A DNA stretch of 28,296 nt from Planctomycetaceae bacterium. Its GTDB lineage: Bacteria; Planctomycetota; Planctomycetia; Pirellulales; UBA1268. The notes beneath the pieces are model-generated. The model was not told the DNA's origin. It did not search any database and was given only the letters and a program-made list of their open reading frames with translations. The first letter of the stretch is position 1; the number at the start of each line of letters is the position of its first letter. Below, piece after piece: positions 1 to 7,149 of the stretch. The DNA is taken from NCBI GenBank assembly GCA_018694455.1, contig JABHNP010000340.1, forward strand, positions 1 through 28,296, read 5' to 3'. The translations under genes were made by a program, and so were the position numbers.

Positions 1-758
1 ATGGATGCAACTGGAAAACCAAATGCCGCACCAGCCAATGTCTGGTGGTTTCCGGCCACAAGGCGTAATGACGCAAGGATACCGAGTTGTGCTGTAATCT
101 GCTCGGACTCATCTCTCCAATGATGAATCGCTGGTTGTCGCTTTTTCAACAATGCTTTTATAAATTTCTGGCATTGATTCTGCCGTGCAAAACTTGGCCA
201 GAGTTCACCTTCTGGAGATCGTCCACGCAGGCTAGCGTCGTAGCCGAAACTCCCAATGGACAAGACAACATCAGCATCTACAATCGCACGGGCTAAATGG
301 AGTGGTTCACCAGTTTCATCAGCGGATAGATACGCGGTATCACTATCATTTAGCCGATTAAAAAGTGTTGTAGATATATTTTGGATTTCAGTATCGGGTA
401 CTTCATCTGGAAATGAAGTTGTATCAGATTCAATAGTTGGTCGTGCGATGATACGCTGGACATCATCAGAACTCACACCACCAGATTGCAAGATTTCAAC
501 GATTACAGAATAAATGCTATCTGCAAGAAGCGTGCCGCCGGGTAGATCTCCTGCTTGAGCGATGATCACTCGATCTCCTGGAACAACATGTTCAGACAGC
601 GGCGGGCCAGCAATAGGTAGGAGAAGAGCATCCCTGATAACATCAACAGCAGCATTGGCATCAACGCCTTCTGGCCCCCGTATTTCTGTAATGGCATTAG
701 AAGAAACGGAATCGATAACAAGCGGATCGTCGCTACCGTAGTTCAAATCAACTTTCAA
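1..758 (-). CDS. LarA-like (DUF2088, lactate racemase N-terminal type) protein, C-terminus cut by window edge
   Basis: The reverse strand has an open frame without stops from a TTG at 758 to the left edge, 252 codons. It begins MKVDLNYGSDDPLVIDS, which resembles the MKIELPYG-type start of LarA proteins. At about residues 57-105 it has the pattern PGDRVIIAQAGDLPGGTLL followed by an alternating helix/strand stretch, and later ADVVLSIGSFGYD, which fits the second Rossmann-like strand of DUF2088. LarA enzymes racemize lactate or related 2-hydroxy acids with a nickel-pincer cofactor; many planctomycete relatives have no known substrate. An in-frame TGA lies 33 bases upstream of the TTG, and no ATG lies between them, so the start must be at or near this codon. 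The ribosome-binding site is weak. Family assignment rests on pattern memory only; the cofactor-binding residues cannot be judged because the gene is incomplete. Confidence 0.55.
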   Translation of the reverse strand, partial: MKVDLNYGSDDPLVIDSVSSNAITEIRGPEGVDANAAVDVIRDALLLPIAGPPLSEHVVPGDRVIIAQAGDLPGGTLLADSIYSVIVEILQSGGVSSDDVQRIIARPTIESDTTSFPDEVPDTEIQNISTTLFNRLNDSDTAYLSADETGEPLHLARAIVDADVVLSIGSFGYDASLRGRSPEGELWPSFARQNQCQKFIKALLKKRQPAIHHWRDESEQITAQLGILASLRLVAGNHQTLAGAAFGFPVAS

Positions 759-1190
759 AATAGACTCGATATTGAGAAGTAGTTCAGTAATTCTGTAGAG
801 GAAACATCAGGCGAAACGTCAGTTAATTGTAGGTCATCACTTTGTCGTGGGAACAAAAGTGGCGCCGAGGTGCTACTATCGTAAGAATTTTATTGGCTAA
901 GAGAAATAATAGATGTTTAAGGGAACAGGAGACAATTTCTTGTTTTTAGGCCCAATCGTTATTTTGGATAAAACTTACGGTTGGTTTGAAATGGTCTATC
1001 GTTGTATTCGGTGTAAACGTTACTGAGTGACTTACTTGCGGTACCGCTTATCTTTCTCTGTTCTAACGTCGATACCTAAAAGCGACGTTAGGCAATTGTC
1101 ACAGGCCAGAGTTACTGTTGCACGTGATGGGGAAAGAAAAATTTTCTTAGAGTTTTTGCACGACATTTCAAGAGATATGGAGCTGTATCG
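759..1190. other. Gene-free divergent intergenic region
   Basis: This region separates the minus-strand LarA-like gene from the plus-strand cysteine-rich gene and should hold both promoters. No frame longer than about 45 codons looks protein-like. The clearest structure is the inverted repeat at 1063-1091, listed separately. A short A/T palindrome (AAGAAAA-TTTTCTT) lies near 1134-1148. I found no convincing -35/-10 pair. Confidence 0.5.
1063..1091. repeat. Perfect 9-bp inverted repeat upstream of the cysteine-rich gene
   Basis: CTAACGTCG at 1063-1071 is the exact reverse complement of CGACGTTAG at 1083-1091, separated by 11 bases. No T-run follows on either strand, so it is not an ordinary intrinsic terminator. 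It lies about 100 bases before the ATG at 1191, where it could be a protein operator or a leader hairpin. Confidence 0.5.
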
Positions 1191-1631
1191 ATGAGCATCT
1201 TGCACCACCTACTATCAAAGACGGTACAACTTTATCTGCTACCAGTAGGTTTATTCCTCATTTTCACGGTGGCCGCTACTCTACAGATACATGCTGCTGA
1301 AGTCGTCATGAATACTGATACGATAACTTTTGATACTCCAGGGATTTCTGGCTCGGCATGTGATTGTGGAGTAAATAGTCAGCCTCCATGGCATGGAAGT
1401 GTTGGAGGTAGGTGCTGTAATCGTCCTTGTTGTCCGCCACCGACTCTGTTTCACGCCGATCCATGCGCACAGTTGCGAGCGAAAGATGAGGCAAAGGCCC
1501 ACTGTGTGAAATTGCCTCCAGCCTTTCCACGATTAAATGGATGGCGGCATACGGGGCGAATGCCATCGCCCAAGCCAATTGTAATGCCTCGATGCCACCA
1601 TTGCGGAGCGCCAATACCGATTGGCATGTAA
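1191..1631 (+). CDS. Small secreted cysteine-rich protein, unknown function
   Basis: This 146-residue protein matches no family I recognise. An ATG at 1191 is preceded by GGAG at 1179-1182 with an 8-base spacer, which supports real translation. Residues 1-35 look like a Sec signal peptide: a basic N-region, a hydrophobic stretch at about 14-31, and cleavage near IHA-A (35/36). The mature part has ten cysteines at residues 57, 59, 75, 76, 80, 81, 92, 105, 135 and 138, arranged as CxC, CC-x3-CC and a final CHHC. It is also rich in proline, glycine and histidine (GGRCCNRPCCPPP near 72-84, RCHHCGAPIP near 134-143). Even cysteine number plus export suggests disulfide bonds or metal binding; that is inference. 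A minus-strand frame overlaps it but has no such features. Neighbours give no functional clue. Confidence 0.6.
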   Translation: MSILHHLLSKTVQLYLLPVGLFLIFTVAATLQIHAAEVVMNTDTITFDTPGISGSACDCGVNSQPPWHGSVGGRCCNRPCCPPPTLFHADPCAQLRAKDEAKAHCVKLPPAFPRLNGWRHTGRMPSPKPIVMPRCHHCGAPIPIGM

Positions 1632-1925
1632 GTCGTTGGTAAGAAAACATTTTTGTTTTTCTACCCAAAGATGAGTGGAACAAGCATTGTCACAGCTACT
1701 ACTTCCGCAATATCAAGTAGTATTTCTGCGCGTACATCGACGAATGTTTTATCCAAAGGTCTCTGACGCAGATTCAAATTGAACTGCAGCTGCCAGAATA
1801 CCCTCGCGACCACCCGCCTGTGTTGATTGCCTTTTCTGATTCGAAAAATCTGGTCAACAAAATCTGACCACGACGAGTCTTAAACTAAGGGCTGGACTTG
1901 GAGGCAGCGAGTAGGATGCCCTCCA
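1632..1925. other. Intergenic stretch with a startless open frame on the minus strand
   Basis: Between the converging cysteine-rich gene and the Asp-box gene, the minus strand is open from 1879 to a TAG at 1661-1663 (about 73 codons). The reading contains VDVRAEILLDIAEVVAVTMLVP. The only ATG is eight codons before the stop. It could be the 3' remnant of a lost gene or chance; no family is recognised. Confidence 0.3.
1638..1665 (+). terminator. Possible weak hairpin after the cysteine-rich gene
   Basis: Seven bases after the stop, GGTAAGAAAACA and TGTTTTTCTACC can pair around a TTTT loop with two mismatches. The 3' arm is itself T-rich, unlike a canonical terminator, so the call is weak. Confidence 0.25.
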
Positions 1926-3065
1926 TTATTCAGCTAATTGATCAAGTTCATGCAATTTGAATCGCACGCTCAAAATGTAGGGCTGGTCTCCCTTCGACCA
2001 ATGACCATAGGTCGTAACAACGAACGTGTCATCCGGGAGAATTTCGACTCCAGGATAAGTCGTGTCGTATCCTTTTTTATTGTCTTTCAGCCGTACGAAA
2101 TACTGTCCGTCGCCACCAGTTTCAAGGTCGTCCCAAGTCCCAACCCAACCGACCCAATCCCCTTCGAATGGTCGACTTTTTCGCTTTTCTGTGGGAGAGT
2201 TGCAACGAAAACTGATAAATAGACGACCGTCGGTTCCATACTTCCCCGTATGCCGATCTCCCGCCAGTGCCAACGGCAGTTCGCGTGGTTCAGACCACGT
2301 CTTTCCTTCATCCTCAGAGAAAATAATGTGAGAATTTTTACGCCGTGCATTTTCACGAAGGAGCACTGCTAACTTTTTTCCATCAGGCGAGCGAATACAA
2401 CCCGGTTCGCAGAGATGGATATCGGAGGACCGATAAACGGATTCTGGAAATGACCAGGTCAGGCCACCGTCAGTCGAAGATGTTTTATATAGATCAAAGG
2501 TCCGCATTTTATTTTTTGCTGGTATTTTCGCAAAGAATCTTCCATCGTCGTGAAACATCGCCATGTAGTGCCCAGAGCCTGTGCTGAGTTCTTCAACGAA
2601 ACCCATGACAACGATCCCGCCCCAATCTCCGACGGGCTTGAGTTCTCCCCAGCTTTCCCCATCGTCCTCTGTGACCGCTAATTTAGCTGGATGCAACCCA
2701 GACCACATGATGATCCGTTTCTTTCCGTCAGCATCAACGACTCGGTGGAGCGTTGGAACCTCTTTCGATGTCGACCAACTTGCAGGAGTCGGTAGCCGGT
2801 CACTCCAAGTCAGACCTCCATCATTACTCCGCTTATAGACAATTGACCCTCGTCCGTGACCTTTCGGGTAAACGCAGAGCATCGTCTTGCCATCTTCCAA
2901 AAGACAAGTCGTCGGATGCCCAAGATATTGCCCCGGCTTGTGATCCACGACTACCTGACGATAGGCCTGATCATCGAGATCAATTAGCTTTGGATAACCG
3001 TTGCCTGATTCTTGAGCAATACCCACCGAACTGAAAAGAAAAAACAAGAGAAGAGCAATACGCAT
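1926..3065 (-). CDS. Secreted sialidase-fold (BNR/Asp-box) protein
   Basis: This 379-residue protein starts with a Sec signal peptide (hydrophobic residues 4-15, cleavage near IAQ-E at 18). Four Asp boxes of the S-x-D-x-G-x-T-W type are visible at residues 80-87 (SNDGGLTW), 132-139 (TEDDGESW), 197-204 (STDGGLTW) and 250-257 (SEDEGKTW). They mark a six-bladed beta-propeller of the exo-alpha-sialidase superfamily. Family members cut or bind glycans at the cell surface or periplasm; planctomycete genomes encode many whose substrate is unknown. Candidate arginines (R108, R237) occur in plausible places, but I cannot confirm the sialidase arginine triad, so hydrolase activity is not assured. It stands alone, with a decayed transporter upstream. 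The ATG directly precedes a clean signal peptide, which fixes the start. Confidence 0.85.
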   Translation of the reverse strand: MRIALLLFFLFSSVGIAQESGNGYPKLIDLDDQAYRQVVVDHKPGQYLGHPTTCLLEDGKTMLCVYPKGHGRGSIVYKRSNDGGLTWSDRLPTPASWSTSKEVPTLHRVVDADGKKRIIMWSGLHPAKLAVTEDDGESWGELKPVGDWGGIVVMGFVEELSTGSGHYMAMFHDDGRFFAKIPAKNKMRTFDLYKTSSTDGGLTWSFPESVYRSSDIHLCEPGCIRSPDGKKLAVLLRENARRKNSHIIFSEDEGKTWSEPRELPLALAGDRHTGKYGTDGRLFISFRCNSPTEKRKSRPFEGDWVGWVGTWDDLETGGDGQYFVRLKDNKKGYDTTYPGVEILPDDTFVVTTYGHWSKGDQPYILSVRFKLHELDQLAE

Positions 3066-3199
3066 CGAAGCTCCGAAGTCACCTAATTGATTTGTTTAAC
3101 TGCGACAATGATTTTAAAAACGGTTATACATGATGTTGATATCGGTGTCTGAAATTAAAAATCAAATTCCTTAATTGCAGTAAGGGTACGAAGACATGA

Positions 3200-3780
3200 T
3201 TAAAGTTTGGGGAATGACCAAGCTGTTGGTGCCAGCATCATAAAACCAAGACTTGCAGCAAGAGTAGCTGCGATAGCAGTTGCGGGCCCATCAATTGATC
3301 AGGCAAATGCAACACACAAACATAAGCCTGTTTAAAATTGTCGATTGGGGCTGCAATGTGCTTTTTCCTCAGCTTCCTCAATAGCTGAAAGTATGCCGGC
3401 AACGATTGCCACCATCATTGCAGATGTTGCTGTATTCAAAATAAATGCACTCATGACACCAGAAACTAGTGCTACTGCAAGCGTTATTCGAATTGGACAC
3501 TCACCAACGAGTTGTAGTGAGAGCGCGGCAAAGGCAAGACGACGATCAAGGCGGTGAATCTGTATAGCTTCTGGTAAAATGCAGGAGCCATCGAAAAAAA
3601 CCAGTGGCTGAAAAGAAAAACCAGCGCCTGAAAAAATGGCCGGAAAACTTCATTTGCAGGCGCAACACCAGTTGCAGCCACGAGCATCGCGGATACTGGC
3701 AATGGTAATGCCTCAGTAATCCACAAAGCCACTACACTTACCAAAATTCAGGCGAGTGCAGTGGCTTCGTATGATAGTAA
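3200..3780 (-). pseudogene. Decayed SLC13/DASS-type sodium:anion symporter
   Basis: No intact gene exists here, but transporter pieces can be read in order on the minus strand. At about 3748-3660 the frame reads VVALWITEALPLPVSAM, a hallmark of the DASS (SLC13, ArsB/NhaD superfamily) N-terminal region. After a shift of frame near the seven-A run at 3594-3600, it reads EAIQIHRLDRRLAFAALS and then SGVMSAFILNTATSAMM (about 3450-3410), which matches the family's conserved SNTATTAMM segment. Further on, ATAIAATLAASLGFMML (about 3285-3235) resembles a later helix. In-frame stops occur at 3748-3750, 3332-3334 and 3299-3301, and the whole spans under 600 bases against roughly 1400-1800 for a complete gene. 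Frameshift, nonsense codons and internal loss together indicate a pseudogene rather than one sequencing error. It lies directly after ppdK. Confidence 0.7.
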
Positions 3781-3817
3781 AGAACATGCTGCCGTGACGG
3801 GGCTGGATCGCACCGTG

Positions 3818-6598
3818 TTATTGAACAGCTGCTTGAGCAGCTGCCAGTCGAGCAACAGGTACCCGATACGGTGAGCAACTCACATAATCGAGACCAAGTT
3901 CATGGCAGAAGTGGACAGAATGCGGGTCACCGCCATGTTCACCACAGATACCAAGTTTAATCTTTGGACGACCTTCACGACCTTTTTTAACAGCAATCTT
4001 CATCAATTGGCCAACACCAGTGATATCAATCGATGCAAAGGGGTTTGCTTTGAGAATTCCCTCGTCAGTGTACTTGTTAAGAAATGAACCCATGTCATCT
4101 CGGCTCATACCAAGAGTTGTTTGAGTAAGGTCATTTGTTCCGAACGAAAAGAATTCAGCCGTCTCAGCTATTTCATCGGCTGTGAGTGCTCCACGTGGGA
4201 TTTCAATCATGGTACCAACAAGATACTTGATCTTCTGTCCTGTTTCTTTCTGCACTTGTGCCGCTGCTTCATGGATGACAGCTACTTGATTGTCCAGCTC
4301 TTTCTTGAACCCGACTAATGGCACCATGATCTCTGGGCGTACTTGAATCCCTGATTTCTGCACTTTGCAAGCTGCTTCAAATATTGCTCGAGCCTGCATG
4401 GCTGAGATTTCTGGGTAGCTGATCCCAAGGCGACAGCCACGATGTCCAAGCATAGGGTTAAACTCATGTAAGGACGCAACCCGCTTCGCAACAACTTCGG
4501 GACTTATCTTGAGTTTTTTAGCCAAATCTTCTTGTGATTTCTTATCGTGTGGCACGAACTCATGAAGAGGTGGATCCAACAGTCGAATTGTTGCAGGACG
4601 TCCTTCAAGTGCCTTAAAAATGCCTTCAAAGTCTTCTCTTTGGAATGGCAGAAGTTTCTTCAATGCCGTACGACGGACATCTTCACTTTCAGCCAGAATC
4701 ATTTCCCTCATGGCATCAATACGATCACCTTCGAAGAACATATGTTCGGTTCGAGTGAGGCCAATCCCCTCTGCACCAAAAGCGATTGCCTGACGAACTT
4801 GTTCCGGGGTATCGGCATTGGTTCGTAAGCCAAGTTTTCGATGCTTGTCTGCGAGCTTCATGATGAAGTCATAATATTGAAAGACTTTTGACTGCTTCGG
4901 CTTCATTGTCTTGCTGACCAGAACTTGTTTGAGTTCACTGTCCGCAGTTTCTATATTGCCTGCAAACACCTCGCCGTTGCTTCCATTAATTGAAACGGCA
5001 TCACCTTCTTTAAGTGTCTTGCCAGCACACGTGAGTGTTCCCTTGCCGTAATCAATGACGATTTCTCCGGCACCAGCCACACAAACCTTACCCATTTGTC
5101 GAGCAACTAAGGCCGCATGGCTTGAAACGCCACCTCGGCTTGTCAGAATTCCTTCTGCGGCAATCATACCGCGAAGATCTTCAGGACTTGTTTCAACGCG
5201 TGCAAGAACAACACGTTCTCCAGCTTCAGCTAACTCCTCTGCTTTTGCTGCAGTAAAGACGAGTTGACCAGCTGCAGCACCAGGGCCTGCAGGAAGTCCT
5301 GTAGTCAGTAGACGTCCTTCCTTCTTTGCTGCAGCATATGCCTTAAGGTCAAAAATTGGTGCAAGGAGTTGAGACAATGCATCAGGATCAGCTGACTTTA
5401 AAGCATGTATCGGCTTCATGAGCTTTTGCTTCACCATGTCATGTGCAATTTTTACGTAAGCAAGAGCTGTTCGCTTGCCGTTGCGTGTCTGAAGCATGTA
5501 CAGCTTTTTCTTCTCAATGGTGAATTCAAAGTCCTGAACATCACCAAACTTTTTCTCAAGTCTTTCGCGAACCTTTACAAGCTGCTTGTACGTATCACTG
5601 AAGACATGGTCTTTGGCCATAGCCGTCATTGGAAGCGGAGTACGGACACCGGCAACGACATCTTCGCCCTGTGCATTCACAAGATATTCACCATAAAAAA
5701 TATTTTCACCGGTTGCGGGGTCACGGGTGAAGGCAACACCTGTTGCGCAGTCATCACCCATATTCCCGAACACCATTGTTTGCACGTTAACCGCAGTGCC
5801 CCACTCATCTGGAATTTTGTATTTTCGTCGATAGATAATGGCTCGCTCATTCATCCAACTACCGAATACAGATCCAATGGCACCAATAAGTTGTTTGAAA
5901 GGATCTTGCGGGAAGTTTTTCCCGGTTCGATCTTTTATGAGACGAAAATATCGCTTGATGAGTTCTCGGAGTGCTTCCTCTGAAAGATCAGTATCGTTTT
6001 CAATGCCAAGTTGATGTTTCAGCCCATCCATAACTTCATCGAAAGGCTCATCTTCATTTTCATGACGCTTTTGCACACCCATGACAACATCACCATACAT
6101 CTGGATGAATCGTCGATATGAGTCATAAGCAAAACGTGGATTGCCGGTTGCTTCGGCAAGGCCAAGAACAGTTTCGTCATTAAGCCCCAGATTTAGAATG
6201 GTGTCCATCATGCCAGGCATGCTGTCGCGTGCACCAGAGCGAACGCTTAAAAGCAATGCATTTGAAGGGTCACCAAATTTTTTCTTTGTCTCTTTTTCAA
6301 TTGCTTTCAGGTTGCGAAGAATCTGGTCTTCAAGACCGGCAGGAAACTTTTTCTCATTTGCGTAGTAGTCAATACACGTCTGTGTTGTGATGGTAAATCC
6401 TGGGGGCACTGGCAGCCCAATTTTTACCATCTGAGCCAGGTTCGCACCTTTGCCGCCAAGGAGATCTCGCATGGTTCCATCGCCATCACACTTTGACTTG
6501 CCAAAGTAGTAAATCATCCGACCAGCTTTCGTGGCTTTTACAGCTTTGCGAGCTACCTTCTTCTTAGCAGTTTTTTTCTTAGCAAACTTCTTGGCCAT
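3818..6598 (-). CDS. ppdK: Pyruvate, phosphate dikinase with a lysine-rich N-terminal tail
   Basis: The enzyme (EC 2.7.9.1) interconverts pyruvate + ATP + phosphate and PEP + AMP + PPi in the cytosol, linking glycolysis and gluconeogenesis. From the ATG at 6598 it is 926 residues. The ATP-grasp domain begins near residue 28 (MIYYFGKSK, then LLGGKGANL). The phosphohistidine swivel motif TSRGGVSSHAALVAR contains catalytic His494, and the C-terminal TIM barrel ends with CGEHGGDP, whose Cys885 is the expected catalytic residue. Residues 1-27 are an extra Lys/Ala tail (AKKFAKKKTAKKKVARK) not usual for PPDK. The frame opens upstream at a TTG at 6667, but a likely promoter places the transcript start near 6674, so the ATG at 6598 is preferred. 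MIYYFG at 6517 is another candidate start and would remove the tail. The gene stands alone between a pseudogene and a divergent cytochrome gene. Confidence 0.95.
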   Translation of the reverse strand: MAKKFAKKKTAKKKVARKAVKATKAGRMIYYFGKSKCDGDGTMRDLLGGKGANLAQMVKIGLPVPPGFTITTQTCIDYYANEKKFPAGLEDQILRNLKAIEKETKKKFGDPSNALLLSVRSGARDSMPGMMDTILNLGLNDETVLGLAEATGNPRFAYDSYRRFIQMYGDVVMGVQKRHENEDEPFDEVMDGLKHQLGIENDTDLSEEALRELIKRYFRLIKDRTGKNFPQDPFKQLIGAIGSVFGSWMNERAIIYRRKYKIPDEWGTAVNVQTMVFGNMGDDCATGVAFTRDPATGENIFYGEYLVNAQGEDVVAGVRTPLPMTAMAKDHVFSDTYKQLVKVRERLEKKFGDVQDFEFTIEKKKLYMLQTRNGKRTALAYVKIAHDMVKQKLMKPIHALKSADPDALSQLLAPIFDLKAYAAAKKEGRLLTTGLPAGPGAAAGQLVFTAAKAEELAEAGERVVLARVETSPEDLRGMIAAEGILTSRGGVSSHAALVARQMGKVCVAGAGEIVIDYGKGTLTCAGKTLKEGDAVSINGSNGEVFAGNIETADSELKQVLVSKTMKPKQSKVFQYYDFIMKLADKHRKLGLRTNADTPEQVRQAIAFGAEGIGLTRTEHMFFEGDRIDAMREMILAESEDVRRTALKKLLPFQREDFEGIFKALEGRPATIRLLDPPLHEFVPHDKKSQEDLAKKLKISPEVVAKRVASLHEFNPMLGHRGCRLGISYPEISAMQARAIFEAACKVQKSGIQVRPEIMVPLVGFKKELDNQVAVIHEAAAQVQKETGQKIKYLVGTMIEIPRGALTADEIAETAEFFSFGTNDLTQTTLGMSRDDMGSFLNKYTDEGILKANPFASIDITGVGQLMKIAVKKGREGRPKIKLGICGEHGGDPHSVHFCHELGLDYVSCSPYRVPVARLAAAQAAVQ

Positions 6599-6667
6599 CA
6601 GGGTGTGGAACCTTTCATGGTGAGGGATAGAGTGAGCCGAGCTTTGACTCAAATCGCATGTTTTCAA

Positions 6668-7149
6668 TCAACCGAAAGAAAATCTACGATCAGAGCCTAG
6701 AGGCGTCAATGAGTCACTCTTTACAGACATATACGCATATCAGGCTATGTTTTTAGCAGTTTTCTAGTGACGGAACTAGATGCAGGATAGACTCAAGCAA
6801 CGGGAGGGAAAATAAGGCAGATTGACATCGTTAAAGCCTTTTTTTGCCAAGTGTAATGCTTTGATTCAAAAAAAGTGTATCGAAGGATGTGCTCAGGGAG
6901 GAACGCCCCGTGATCTCTATAAATAAGTCGTGAAATATGGAGTCATTTTGGTCCATAGCAAATGCGAGGAGTTTTTTTCGCATCAAGAGTATGCGTCGTT
7001 TTTGTTGCATTTAGAGCAATAACGTGCTAATTATTTATGAAAAGTAATCCCGCTGATCGATCCACCTCAGGATCCGCACTCTCTCTTTGCTCGGAAGTGG
7101 CGACGCAGGTATTCCCAACACACTCTCCGGAGTTCAATGAAAGAAACCT
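6668..7149. other. Divergent intergenic region between ppdK and the cytochrome gene
   Basis: Apart from the ppdK promoter candidate, the region is A/T-rich and contains an ATGCGA...TCGCAT hairpin with a 10-base loop at 6962-6983. It also contains a lone TTGACA at 6832-6837 without a matching -10. No protein-like frame and no tRNA fold were seen. Confidence 0.5.
6681..6709 (-). promoter_or_regulatory. Candidate sigma70-type promoter for ppdK
   Basis: On the minus strand TTGACG (6709-6704) is followed after exactly 17 bases by TAGATT (6686-6681). The -35 matches consensus at 5 of 6 positions and the -10 at 4 of 6. Transcription would start near 6674, giving a leader of about 75 bases to the ATG at 6598. 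Confidence 0.4.

Noticed and set aside
5405..5983. Plus-strand open frame of 192 codons inside ppdK
   Set aside because: It lies antisense to highly conserved PPDK coding sequence and its translation shows no protein-like pattern.
6832..6837. TTGACA as a -35 box for the cytochrome gene
   Set aside because: No -10-like sequence occurs 16-18 bases downstream; the nearest TGTAAT is about 24 bases away.
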